DNA of 64,000 bases from Ulota crispa (GCA_963920765.1 OY987245.1:17438727-17502726), one strand, 5' to 3'. Counted from the first letter of the stretch, positions 36,715-47,869 are shown. Made by a program: numbers and translations. Notes: generated from the sequence alone by a model not told the origin.

Positions 36715-37421
36715 CATTATTTTCCTATATGGGCACAATTAGTATGTTTAGGTTACTTTTTAACCACATTGCTCAATGGCTAATTGACAAGTGTTGTAAA
36801 TGGGTTCATAATTAATCAAGGGAACTTTGTGTTTACAAGTGCAAGCCATAAGCCACTCTAAGTGCAGGGTTCAATTTTTGCATGCCTAAACCCTAACAAT
36901 GAATGTCACTGATTCTACAACAAGTGGATGAATTTCTTCACATGTCATTATGAATTTATAATGAACATAGGGTACAAAAAAAGATGAAAATAATTTTTTT
37001 TAAATGAAGTATAGGATATATGAAATGTCTTCAATTTAGAAATTTAGGTAAAGATAGCCCTATGAAAATCTAAATAATTTACCTACATAGCCCCCCTCTT
37101 ATAGGACCTTGCACGCACATTACCCATGAAGACCCTATATAGTGCACTCCCTGAGATCAAAGATGAAACTTTTTTTGTTCACAGCAATTAGAATTTGGTT
37201 GTTGGGGCGCTCACGGGTTAAAACGCCATATTAGGTAAATTGGGAAAAACAGTACATTTTGGGACTTCTGAAGGATTAAGGTGATCCCCTTAATCTGAGC
37301 TCCAACGTTTTTTTTGGTACTCATGCCCTCACTTGAGAGGAGGAATTTGGAAGAGAAATAATCTTAATGGCTCAAACTAAATTTGATACCTTCGAATCTG
37401 GTTTAAGGTAAATTTTTGGGT

Positions 37422-38340
37422 TTAACCTCTAAAGGCCCAAGGAACCCACTTTGGGCTTTATGAGAACTTGGGCAGGCTCTATTGACTTCATAATTTGGAA
37501 ATTTTTTCATGAATTTTTTAAGATGGATGCTACTTATCATAATCTACATGTGAAGCTTTATTTCATGTCATTTGGATAAGTATTGCAAAAGTTAGAAGTT
37601 TATTCAAATTTCAATGTTAAACCAAGCAGCAAAAAATATATTCTAATTTGTTTTAAAAAAATTTATAGAATTTTATAGATTGATACCTACTCAAAAATAT
37701 TGAATCTCTCAATTTCAGATAATGAGGTAAGAGTTAAACGGAGTTTTCTTTTGCGGGCAATGAAGGTAGGAAGAGGGTAGAAAAAACATATAGAGTTATC
37801 TTTTACTCTCAATTTTGAAAAATTACTAATGAAAATGAAAATTAAAGTTATTAATTGTTTGTTGGAGCATTTCCACCATTAAGATTAACAATTTTCAAAT
37901 TCTTCCAAAACTTATTAGCATATTGGTTATATCTTTCATTCATCAATACCTTTCACTTTACAATTTTTGTAAAAATGATTTTTTTTTTTTTTTTTTTTTA
38001 AATTTTTTATATGCTTTCAACCCATTTTCCGACATATTGCAAAAATTGCACAAGAAATACAACAAATGTGTTTTTTTCTAAAAAGTTTGAAAATCAAAAC
38101 TTTACTTTTTGGAAGGACTAGAAAAGCCTACATTTTGAAGTTTAGGCACATTGATCATGCAATTTGGTGGGGATATTCATTCTAAAATTTTGGGACAATG
38201 TACTTGTGCAAGTCAACCAAAGGATCCTATAGTTGGATTGGTTAAAAAATAAGTTTCAATGAAGATTTTGACCTTGGTTTGGGGACTAGTATTTTGAAGC
38301 AGTTTTGGGCCTCTAAACACAAAAGAATTTTAGGGGTTAA
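37422..38340. mobile_element. TTAA-flanked element (919 bp), inserted in MITE C
   Basis: It starts TTAACCTCTAAAGGCCCAAG and ends GAATTTTAGGGGTTAA. Its right TTAA (38337-38340) is also the left TTAA of the next element. The interior is AT-rich with a 20-T run at 37979-37998 and no coding sequence. Confidence 0.8.
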
Positions 38341-38878
38341 CCCCTAAGCGCCCAATCAACCATTTTTTGGTCGCTGCCCGTTCATTTTGGGTTGCCCAAG
38401 ACAAAAAAGAACTTTTTTCAAATTTTTTTTTTGTAATAGAAAATCAAGTCTACTTTCCTACTTAACTATAATGATGTCAATCCAAGTTAAACTCCACCAA
38501 GGAGAATTTTTCAAAGATAAACACTTTAATATTTGCTAGTGTTGTAAAATTTACTATTTTGGGAAACTAATGATGTTCTCTCCTTTCAAAAGATTGCATT
38601 TTTGAAGTTTAGGATTGAATGTCTATTTTTAACCAATCATTCCAAATTTTGAAACCTATGAGCAAACTTTGTAACTTTGATGAATAGTAAATGGTAAATG
38701 CTTCTAAATTCATTACATAAAAATCCAAAACTTTATTTGAGTGTTTGACCTATGGATAATTACTAAACATTATGAGTCTTATTTTCTCTTTTGAAGCAAA
38801 TTTCATCAAAGTTACAAAAGTACCATTTTATAACACATCTATGTTTTGCCCTTACCCCCTTATGCCTTTAGGGGTTAA
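38337..38878. mobile_element. TTAA-flanked element, subfamily C (542 bp)
   Basis: It starts TTAACCCCTAAGCGCCCAAT and ends TATGCCTTTAGGGGTTAA. It shares one TTAA with the preceding element. The accattttttggtcgctgcc hairpin word near its left end (38359-38378) is comparable with gaccactatgtggtcg at 53438-53453 in a sister copy. Confidence 0.8.
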
Positions 38879-39046
38879 GATGGAGTACAAAATGATACCC
38901 CTATTTTTCCCAATTTACCTAATATGGCATTTTAACGTCTTGAAGTTTGAAGTGTAACGCTAGAGATGCTTTGAGGGCACCTTATTTTCAAATGTCGGAG
39001 GGAGGGTCCTTGCACCGTTGCACGGCATAAGGGCCGCAATACATCC

Positions 39047-39977
39047 TTAACCCCTAAAGGACCAAGCCATTTTTTCTGTGAAAAACACAGAAAACTGCCA
39101 CTTTTGGGGAAGCAAGTACAATGGTAAGAAATATAGTTTTTACAAGAATTTAACCGTAAGATCTTACAACAGATTACAAGAGGTACCCGTGGTAAAAAAT
39201 TCAGCTCAATCTACACAAAAATGAGTGAGATATTTACATTTGAATTGCAGAAAAAAGTTTTTTTTGTTGCTATCCAAAAATTTCAGAAGGCTTTGACCAC
39301 TCTTAGAGCAAAGTAATTACTCTACACAAAGTTGTGGTTTATTTTTTCCATGTAGGAGACCAAACTAGGTATGTGTGGGAAAATTTTCAAATCAATTAGA
39401 ACTATACAACACATGGGAAAAAAATAGTAAGTAAAAAGAAGTAGAGAATGAGTCAAAACACTAAATTGTTAAGAATTTAATTATAAAAATGAAAATGCAA
39501 ATCCCAACAGTTTCAATGTTGTGATAAACAATCTACATCCTTTGGTTTTGTTTTTTTTACTAAAATATTAAAAATTGAGTAAAATAAAGGACTTCAAAGT
39601 TTATTTTAGAGTAGAGAATCTAGAACTGCCCGCAAACAAAAACTCCACATAACTTTCATCTCATCTATCAGAATTGAATGATTCAAAGCTCCCCACGTCT
39701 AAATAAGTCTAAAGAACCTATTTCACATTTTTATTTGAAAAAAATAAAAAAAAATAAAAAAGTTTTTGGCTGCCCGAGGAGCAGCTTTTTCCAAATTTTC
39801 ATGCATAATTTCTTCAATAAATATTGGAATGAAGAAAAAACTACATTCCCATGTAGATCTTTGAATTCCTCATCTTGGATAAAAGTTTCAGAAAATCACG
39901 CAAAGTAGTTTAGCCATAGGTACATGCCCAAAATCCCAATTGTTCCCCTCTGGGGACAATGGTCCTTTAAGGGTTAA
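39047..39977. mobile_element. TTAA-flanked MITE, subfamily A (931 bp), next to a promoter
   Basis: It starts TTAACCCCTAAAGGACCAAG and ends GGTCCTTTAAGGGTTAA, the cleanest terminal repeats in the window. It ends only 146 bp before the ATG of the rhodanese/PpiC gene at 40124, so it may lie in that gene's promoter or 5' UTR. Confidence 0.9.
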
Positions 39978-40123
39978 GGCCCCCACCGTAGGGAGATTCC
40001 GGAAGACTGCGACGCGACGGGGCCACTGCTCACCGTCGCAAGCGCTGCTGCTGCAGGTCCAAGCCCATTCCCAAGCTTTCCCAAACCAGAGCTCGGAGCT
40101 CGTTGCTGCTGCTGCTGACAACC

Positions 40124-43100
40124 ATGGCCAGATCATGGGCCTCGTCGCTGCCCACCACGTCCCGCCTTTTGGCCATCACTTCCTCCTCCGCCGCTTATCT
40201 CCCTCTTCTCTCCCCTTCATTTTCTTTTTCTCCTTCTCCTTCTTATTTATCGTCGTCTTCGCCACGTTCTCCTCTCACATTTCGCTCTATCAGCCCTCCG
40301 TCGCGTGTGCGCATCTCTCCCCTGTTGCAACAGCTACAACGCCGCACCATTTCTCTCTGTAGGAGCCAATTTCCGAACAGGATGTGGATTTCAATTTATT
40401 AGGGTTTTGAATTGTCCGAGCAGGATGTGGATTTCAAATTTCTAGGGTTTTGAATTGTCCGAGCAGGATGTGGATTTCAAATTTCTAGGGTTTTGAATTG
40501 TCCGAGCAGGATGTGGATTTCAATTTATTAGGGTTTTGAACTGTCCGAACAGGATGCGAATTTCAAATTTATTAGGGTTTCGATTGCCCTGTGGGATTAC
40601 GATTGGCGCAACTTTATAAGACCGGAGTTTATTAGTGTGCACCTGAGAAATAAACGGCTATCGCATTTAAGCATTGTTTGGCCGATTGAACGGATTGCGT
40701 TTGCAAATGCAGGTACTGTGAAAGCTGTGGGAATGCCGGACGGTGTAGGAAGCACTAAATTCAAGGAACGAGAGATTTTGGTGCAGCATCTCTTAGTGCC
40801 GGAAGATCAGCTCCAGTTATTGCTTGACCTTCAACGCCAAGTTATGCAAGGTTTTATTTTTTCCTCACCGTTCGTGTCTTCTCTGAATTGAATGTTTGCA
40901 AAATCGTATGTATAGTTGTAGTTGTGTAGCATCGAGGATTGAGATAATTGAGGATAATGTGAGGACTTAGGGTTTAGTGGTGATGGACATGTGAGTGACG
41001 ATGCATTTTTTTAATTTCTGCTCAGATGGAGTGGATTTAAGCGACTTGGCAACTGAGTACTCTATATGCGCTTCTAAGGGCGAAGGAGGAATGTTAGGAT
41101 GGATATCCCTGGGTCGAACTGTAAGTTTCTAACCTCTATTGTTCAAGGAGCTCGAAGTCACTTGTCAAAATCGATTTGGAATATTTGCCTTTGAATATCT
41201 ACTAATACAACAAAACAAAAAAAGAGGTAAAATCCTCTGGCTATCTATGTATCTGTATTATAAGGCTGGTGTATCTGTCTCATGACATAAGTCTCATGAT
41301 GTAATGATATAATGACGTGTCATGTCATAAATTCTCTATTAACATCACAAGTTCTGTCACGCCATAAATTTTCTATTAACATCACAAGTTCTAATAAAGA
41401 GGGGAGAAATGAGAGGAAAGGCACCCAAAAGGGGGTGAAATGTCACAAAGGGAGAGGAAAGGACACCCAAAGGGCGGGTGAAAGTCATTTGGGATTGTGA
41501 AAAGTCATCAGAATTGTGAAATCCTCAAATCTGATATTTTAAAACATTATAAACTCTCTATAGCATTGTGTGTCTTTGCATTCCTCGAATTTTGAAATTC
41601 AAGGAAGGGGGAGGGAGAGGAAAAGGTAGGAAAAGGGCGGGTAAAAACTGACATAGAAAAGTCATGCGCAGCGAAGCGCGTGCAGTATACTCGTTGGTAT
41701 AATATCTTCACTAGATTGTTTATTCGCTATCAACCTCTAAATTGCCTACGCATACAGTAAAGAACCTAGCAAAGAGAAACTTACACACATGAGTGTTTTG
41801 ATTTTTCAGTATTTGAGGGAAGCATGTAGCGGAGTTTTGTATTTTATAAATACTAAGTTACCTTGATTCTATGTAACTGAGATTCCAAATGCATTTTTCT
41901 AGAGCCTTGTAAATGGATGAAAGCAATCTTACTTCTAGGTATCTAGAGGTTAACCACGTTGAGCTAGAGGTTTGGTTGTGTGTTAAGTCATCCAGACCTC
42001 AGAATTGATGTTCTCGAGAGTTGGTTTCTCTGAAGAAACCGTGCTGCTTTATGATTATGTTGCATAACTGAGTCTTTTGAGGCCACTGTAAGTGAACGTG
42101 CTGCAAGTAAAGCCGACAACGTTATTCACCGTAATGACATATCTGCTTGGAGTAAGGTGCCGGAATTTGAAGTGGCGGCCTTTAAAGCTCCTTTGAATAA
42201 GCTGGTTCGCGTCAAGACGAAACATGGTTGGCATCTTCTGCAAGTGCTGTCCGAAAGGTCTGTTGTTCTCTTCCCTGTTTTTTCCCCATCAGCTTTTCTT
42301 TTGACACCAGTTGGTACATTTTTTTGAGTTCAGCAATCAAATACATTGAATTGCGTGTTTTGGTATGAATCTCGGTTACTAGGGTTGGAGTTATTTCCAA
42401 GACTCGAGCATGTCCTCAAGTGGATGTCTATTCTGCAGAGAGGCTAGCTTCTTGCGTGATATAAACGTGGACGAGTTTGGCATAAAAATGGAGGGTCCTG
42501 AGTTTTTGCAAGAAGCACAGCTGTTGGATGTGCGAGAACCTGATGAAATGTAACCTTCCAAACGAATGATCTCGTTTAAGTTTTCTGCTGCAAGTCTATC
42601 TTCGTTATTAAGTTTTATTTTTAACATAACCAAAATTCTTTGGACTTCAGCAACGCCATTGGATTTCTGTCTTTTTTTGTGTCGAGAGTAACAGCTAATT
42701 TCAAACAATGCTGCACTACATTCGTACGAATCTTACTTCAAAACTCTGTTTGCATCAGCGCAACAGCATCAATAGAAGGGTTCAAGGCTTTTCCACTTAG
42801 TCAATTCGGAAAATGGGCACCAACTATTGCAGAAGATCTTGACCCAAACAAGGACACATATGTGCTGGTGAGCTTAGCAATGCCCCTTCGCCTTCTTCTT
42901 TTCTTTTTCCAGGATGACAAATTCTCTACATGGTTTTGGTAGTTCCTAGTGCGTGAGACGGATTTCCTGCAACGTCAATGCTTGGGACTACCTGAGAATT
43001 ACTGATTGTACATTTTTGTTGAACATCATAATAATCATGCATCGGTGTTTCTGGTGCAGTGTCATCATGGCATGCGATCTTTGCAGGCTGCTAATTGGCT

Positions 43101-43530
43101 GAAATCTCAAGTACGTCACTTGAAATCCTTCAATTATTTCATCAAGCGTTGGTTTGAATCAGGGTCCGGTAAATATTTGAGATTTTTCTGTAGATTTCCT
43201 TCAATTCCTATATTGAACCGGTTTATCAAGAAGCTCTATCGGTTATTTTCTCTATTCCATACTATAAGTAATTTTTTTTAAGAACTTTGACCGGTTTTTA
43301 GCCAAAGTTTATAAATTGCAAACGGTTTTTTCTCATTTTGATCGGCTAGCATTGAACTAGCGGTCGGTTCTTCCCGGACCTTGGTTTGAATATCAGTCGC
43401 ATGCCTAACCTGTTTGTTTGGCGGTCTAACATTCTTAAGTCTGTTGCAGGGCTTTACAAGGCTATACAATGTTAGTGGTGGAATTCATGCTTACTCCGTC
43501 AAAGTGGATGACAGTATTCCCAAATATTGA
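40124..43530 (+). CDS. STR12: Chloroplast rhodanese-like/PpiC domain protein
   Basis: Eight exons: 40124-40358, 40713-40850, 41026-41120, 42157-42257, 42439-42549, 42759-42867, 43060-43110 and 43450-43530. All introns are GT-AG and phases join, giving 306 residues. Residues 1-79 are Ser/Arg-rich and nearly free of acidic residues, as expected of a plastid transit peptide. Next comes a parvulin-type PpiC peptidyl-prolyl isomerase domain (about 93-167), EILVQHLLVPEDQ through GEGGMLGWISLGR, VPEFEVAAF and KTKHGWHLLQVLSER. The rhodanese domain follows, with LLDVREPDE, FPLSQFGKWAP and the active-site loop CHHGMRS, then GFTRLYNVSGGIHAYS. The Cys of CHHGMRS would carry the persulfide in sulfur transfer. 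The length and domain order match the plant protein At5g19370; its physiological substrate is not established. Intron 1 holds a 43-bp array and intron 3 a Helitron, but neither breaks the frame. Confidence 0.93.
40373..40588. repeat. 43-bp tandem array, 5 copies, in intron 1
   Basis: The word gatgtggatttc recurs at 40381, 40424, 40467 and 40510, and as gatgcgaatttc at 40553, an exact 43-bp period. Each unit contains (t/c)tagggtttt, which resembles the plant telo-box (AAACCCTA). The array starts 15 bp after the exon 1 donor. Confidence 0.92.
41252..41693 (+). mobile_element. Non-autonomous Helitron in intron 3 of the rhodanese/PpiC gene
   Basis: The 5' end TCTGTATTATAAGGCTGG follows A (41251); an alternative start is TCTATG at 41244. 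Near the 3' end gcgcagcgaagcgcg (41667-41681) forms a hairpin, followed 9 bases later by CTCG (41690-41693, variant of CTAG) and then T. Unrelated in sequence to the 13481/20281 family. Confidence 0.7.
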
Positions 43531-43814
43531 TGAAGTCCACTGTCAACGGTCGGTGCCCAATACAAAGGTCATATTTCCTCGCCTCTTTACTTCTAGATGT
43601 AAGTGGTATTCTCATTTGAAGGCCCTATGGAAATAGATAACAAATCGTTAGCAATTAAGAGGCTTCTACGCTCCTGTAGGCTCAAGGGGCTGGGAAACAT
43701 CGGAAACAGCTGTGACAGCCCTCTGTAGACATATTGTTAATCTTTAAATTGGAGTAGGTCTGTTGCACTAACGCCTGCTATCTTTCATGTTTTGCTTGTA
43801 TATTTAATTCTTTG

Positions 43815-44640
43815 TGAAAAATAGCCATGAAAGGTATCCTGTTTATCTGTACATGGACTTACAAGCTGGAACCCTCGATGCTCAACAGCACGTGAGTTCT
43901 TTACTGTCTGTCTGATGATTTAGGGAACTGATATGTGCACACCCGGGGAGGGTAAAGTTTAGATATTTACCATCAACAAGTTGAATTTGGAAAATTTGAA
44001 TTCGGATTTGTATTTAGAGACCTTGGTTTAGTCTAGAATCACAAAGGAGGTTACAATAGAACCACAAAGGAGGTTACAATTGAACAACGCCCAGTGGAAT
44101 AGCTAGGAGCAAATAATTACTTTTACCTTTGTAAAAAAAACTAAGTTTTTCCATTGGGCGTTGTTCAATTGTAACCTCCTTTGTGGTTTTAGACTAAATC
44201 AAGGTCTCTAAGTCCAAATCTGAATTCAAATTTTCCAAATTCAACTTTTTGATGGTAAATATCTAAACTTACCCCCCGGTGTGCATATATCAAACCCCGG
44301 GTGTACACATATCAATTCCCATGATTTATCAGCATCAGATCAAAACCAAATACATAACATTGTTAATCTGGCTGTATTCCTCCCCCAGCAGTGGAAGGAT
44401 ATTCCCTTGGATACCTGGGGGAGTGGAAGGATATTCCCCTGGATACTTGGGAAGAGTTTAGTTATAAATCGTGAGAGCCGATTGGTGAAGGCCAGAGCCA
44501 GCGCATGGCATTCGCTGGGATCCTCATATTGTGGGGAGCAAAAGGTAAAGGTTAACAATGTTATGTACCAAGTCGTGCCTGAACCAGAAAGAGACGTTCA
44601 TCGCAGTCTGGTAGGTATTATAATATTATACTATATGAAC
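43815..44640 (+). pseudogene. Exon-like sequence of an unidentified gene, interrupted by a MITE
   Basis: Three blocks look like exons. 43830-43891 reads HERYPVYLYMDLQAGTLDAQ and ends at a strong donor, gtgagt. 44391-44460 reads WKDIPLDTW after a good acceptor (ccccagcag) but contains a 32-bp tandem duplication. About 44475-44542 and 44543-44611 lie around donors gtaaag and gtaggt, with VMYQVVPEPERDVHRSL in the last. In the frame of WKDIPLDTW a TGA occurs at about 44470. I do not recognise the protein. The first and second blocks are separated by the MITE 43923-44320, which lies wholly in the presumed intron. It may be a decaying gene or part of a live gene with wrong exon bounds. Confidence 0.3.
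43923..44320. mobile_element. Fold-back MITE family F (398 bp), perfect 8-bp duplication
   Basis: Flanked by ATGATTTA at 43915-43922 and 44321-44328. The ends are GGGAACTGATATGTGCACAC and GTGTACACATATCAATTCCC, and the arms of about 190 bp fold on each other (for example cacaaaggaggttacaattg and caattgtaacctcctttgtg). The 8-bp duplication is typical of hAT elements. A diverged relative lies at 63273-63689. Confidence 0.88.
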
Positions 44641-44843
44641 CACGTTGACTAAGCAATTTATGTTTGCAATTCATCCGTGTTTTCTATGAGTACTGGTGCT
44701 CCCAATCAGACCTTTTAGCAGGCCAATCAGGATTAGCCTTGCTTGGTGGGCATGAGAATGTTACCCCTCATAGATTTTATTGATGCGCAGCTTTTTGACT
44801 CGGGTGAATTCAGCTGCTCGAACCTCCCTAAACTAATACCTCT

Positions 44844-46702
44844 TTAACCCCTAAAGGACCGAGCCATTTTTCAGTGAAAAAGACTGAAAACTGCCACTTT
44901 TGGGGGAATGAGAGGAATGGTATTTTTTTTCAGATTTTTTTGAAATCCAACCATAGGATCTTGCTCTAGACAGCATGAGGTACTTGGGAAAAAAATTTGA
45001 GCTTATTCCAAACTAGTATACAGGCACATGCTTTGCGTGAGTTGGGCATGTATGGGTAATACAACATCCAACTTTACAAAAAACTGATATCTCAATTCAA
45101 TTGGTCTAGATTTCAATCTAGATGTATTGTACAAAAAACAATCTCACAATTGGTCTAGAATCTAACCCTCATACACCGTCATTTTGGTGAGATCAAAAAT
45201 GCCAATGGCATGGCTTCATCACAATGCTACTCTTTAATACTTTGCTAGGAGGTGTTTGGCATTTTATTAAATTTCTAGCACATGGTTGGAAGGCATTTGA
45301 TGTTTTATATTTGGAGCATGGCTTATTGTTTCAACTTCCACCAAAGAGTTCTAGAACATTTTGGAAAATGATATGATTGGAAGACACTTGGTGTTCTATA
45401 TCTTGCGTGTCCTTTGTTGCTTCAACTTACAAAAAAAACTTCTAAAAGGTTCTAGAAAAGAGCACACTCAAGGAAATCCTCCCACTTAGTGGTATAGATA
45501 GATAGATAGTTTTTGGTGTTTCTTCTCCTCTTGAGAAAAGATCAATCAATTTTTATGAAGGAAGCTCAAGGGTTTGTATGAAGGAAGCTCAAGGATTTGA
45601 ATAAGGGAAGCTCAACAACCTTGATGTGAGGTTTCCCAAGGATTGTTGACCTTTCGTAGTTTAAAAGTTCTAGAAGGTTTTAGAGGGTGTGGAGTGAGTG
45701 CCTCCCACTTAGTAGTATAGATGGTTGGAGGGTGTTTGGTGTTCTATATATGGGACATCCTTTACTATTTCAACTTCCACCAAAAAGTTCTACAAAATTT
45801 TGGAATGAACATGGTTGTAGGACACTTGGTGTTCTATTTCTTGGGCGTCCTTTGTTGCTTCAACTTACACCAAAACATTCTAGAAGGTTTTAGAAGAAGG
45901 CGCAGTTAGGGAAATCCTCCCACTTAGTAGTATAGATGACAAGGACTGAGATTTTTACAAATGAAGTGAAGAATTTTTTTTTTTTCATATTGCTTAAAAA
46001 TTTTAGATGTTGTTGACCACTTCTATATCAAAAAATTTGCTCTACGCAAAGTTGAGGTTCTTTTTTCCCATGTAGAAGACCAAGTTAGGTATGTGTGGGA
46101 GAATTTTCAAATCAATTGGAACTATATAGCACATGGGTAAAGTCAATAAGTAAAAAGAAGTAGAGAATGGGTTAAAACACTAAATTGTTAAGAACTTAAT
46201 TATGGAAATAAAAATTTCCAATCCCAATGGTTATAGTGTTGAGATAAACAATCTACATCTTTTTGTTTTGTTTTTGTTCCAAAATATTGAAAATTGAGTA
46301 AAATAAAGGACTTCAAAGTTTATTTTAGAGTAGAGAATCCATAACTGCCCGCAAACAAAAACTCCTTATAACTTTCATCTCATTGATTGAAATTGAATGA
46401 TTCAAAGCTTCTCACCTATAAAAAAATCTGAAGAACCAGTTTCAAATTTTTGTTTTAAAAATATATAATTTTTAAAGAAATTTTTGGGCTGCCCAAGTAG
46501 GTAGCCCTCCCCAAAATTTCAGAAAAACATGCAAAACTTCTTCAATAAATGTCGGAATGAAGAAATTTTTGATGCCCACGTAGATCTTTGAGTTCCTCAT
46601 CTCCCATAAAAGTTTCAGAAAATTACATAAAGTAGTTTACTCATAAATACATGACCAAAACCCAAACGGCCCCCAAAGTGACAACGGTCCTTTAGAGGTT
46701 AA
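44844..46702. mobile_element. TTAA-flanked MITE, subfamily A, carrying nested Helitrons (1859 bp)
   Basis: It starts TTAACCCCTAAAGGACCGAG and ends GGTCCTTTAGAGGTTAA. Subtracting the Helitron cluster 45013-45936 leaves 935 bp, the standard subfamily A length. The Helitrons arrived after this element. Confidence 0.88.
45013..45936 (-). mobile_element. Helitron with three successive 5' ends
   Basis: On the minus strand the 3' terminus is CTAG (45016-45013), next to T, with a gcaaagcatg-type hairpin just before it. The 5' terminus TCTATAC(T/C)ACTAAGTGGGAG occurs three times, at 45936, 45721 and 45498. The last segment (45498-45013, 486 bp) is a full element like 20281-20782. The two upstream segments (about 215 and 223 bp) carry 5' ends but no 3' hairpin. 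The host sequence continues cleanly on both sides. Confidence 0.85.
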
Positions 46703-46895
46703 ACTAATATGCTCTTTAAACTAATGCATGACACAAATCTCAATGTCAGTGCCATAATATAAAAAACCCAAGCTACCTATAATGCTATCCCCACACTAAC
46801 TTCAAGGTTACTTCATTTACACTTCCACAAAATTAACTAATAACTTAAACTAATATGATTCTTGGAGTCCCAACCATATTAGTTTAGGGAGGTTC

Positions 46896-47224
46896 TAAGG
46901 TAGAAGGCTCAAAAACCGTCCAGGCTCAAAAATTGCTCACCCTCCAAAATGTTCTTATTTTGTACATGTATTTTTTCATAGATTTGTATAATGTACAGCA
47001 CATGTACATTTGAGGAGGTGCACCATTTTAGAGCCCTATGACCTTTCCACTTCAATTTTCACAACTAATTCTACAAAACTTCAAAAAATGTGAAACAACT
47101 TGGATTAAATGTCAATTCTTCTTATCTTTCAAGGAAATTTTACTGAAAATTATTTCAAGAAGTTCTACCTCCCCAAAATTCAGTTTCAGCCCTTAGATGG
47201 TCGGTTTTCGAGCCTTCTACCTTA
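46896..47224. mobile_element. Small MITE (about 330 bp)
   Basis: The inverted ends are taaggtagaaggctcaaaaa and cggttttcgagccttctacctta-type (47202-47224). The interior is non-coding. No convincing duplication was found. Confidence 0.65.
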
Positions 47225-47862
47225 CTGTACCACGATTCAGCAATAGTCTTGTTTCTAATTCTGTCAGCCCCGGTCTCCTCGTGGTGTTACAGTTGTTCTC
47301 TGTTGGGAGAACCAAAATTGGACTCAGTCAATTTTAGAAGTGTAAATGGTAATATGGGGTGCCAAACTAGGGCAGGTATCTATGGACTATTGGGTAGAAT
47401 TTGTTGCATTTGATCTTGAGGTCTAAGGTCAGGAATTCAAATATCATATGAGTATGCAATATCAGTATTAGCGAAGTGTACATTGCTTGTATTGAACCTA
47501 GGGCTGTTTTATGTATTAATGTTTTATGAGCATGCATGCCATCACATAACAACGGTATTGAAAACTGTATACATCAGATAGTTGAACTCTTTCAACAAAT
47601 GTTTTGTTTACAGTAGCTAGGTTAGGTTGTAGCTACTCATTTACCACGTGTGTTGCAAGTTTGTGCAATAACTCATTTACTAGTATGATTTAGGGTCCCC
47701 ACACACTATTGAACCTTCTTGATTATTGTTGGATCTTGTTGGCATTTGAAAGAAAAATCTAGATTCTTTTAGCTTGTTTTCTTTAGACACCATGTGAATA
47801 GACTATATATAAATATAATTTTTTTCAGCAAAGGTTAATTCAAAGTATCTTTTCCTTCTCAT
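47225..47862. other. Intergenic DNA, nothing recognised
   Basis: No coding or element signal that I can support. Confidence 0.45.
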
Positions 47863-47869
47863 TTTTTAT

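Larger units (their letters stand above)
35694..37221. mobile_element. TTAA-flanked element, subfamily C (1528 bp)
   Basis: It starts TTAACCCTTGAGCGCCCAGC and ends GGGGCGCTCACGGGTTAA. TTAA is at both ends, and the right TTAA is shared with the next element. It contains a hairpin at about 36095-36215 and the MITE 36466-36714, which account for part of its extra length. An internal ttcaagggttaa (36457-36468) could be the real right end of a shorter copy. Confidence 0.7.
37218..38935. mobile_element. MITE family C copy split by two TTAA elements
   Basis: The ends are TTAAAACGCCATATTAGGTA and TACCTAATATGGCATTTTAA-type inverted repeats. Its two halves (37222-37421 and 38879-38931) are continuous in the homologues 27322-27593 and 50981-51236. 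The break is exactly at a gggtttaag site now holding two elements in tandem (37422-38340 and 38337-38878). It therefore supplies a filled-versus-empty-site comparison. Confidence 0.8.
44817..46894. mobile_element. Outer MITE (about 220 bp) split by a TTAA element
   Basis: The inverted ends are gctcgaacctccctaaacta (from 44817) and tagtttagggaggttct (to about 46896), with tacctctTTAA and TTAAactaatatgct at the break. Removing 44844-46702 restores a short fold-back with an internal tctttaaactaa repeat. Confidence 0.6.

Noticed and set aside
43830-43891. ClpP/ClpR-like exon (YPVYLYMDLQAG resembling a YLYINS motif)
   Set aside because: The resemblance stops after a few residues and the following blocks do not fit Clp proteases.
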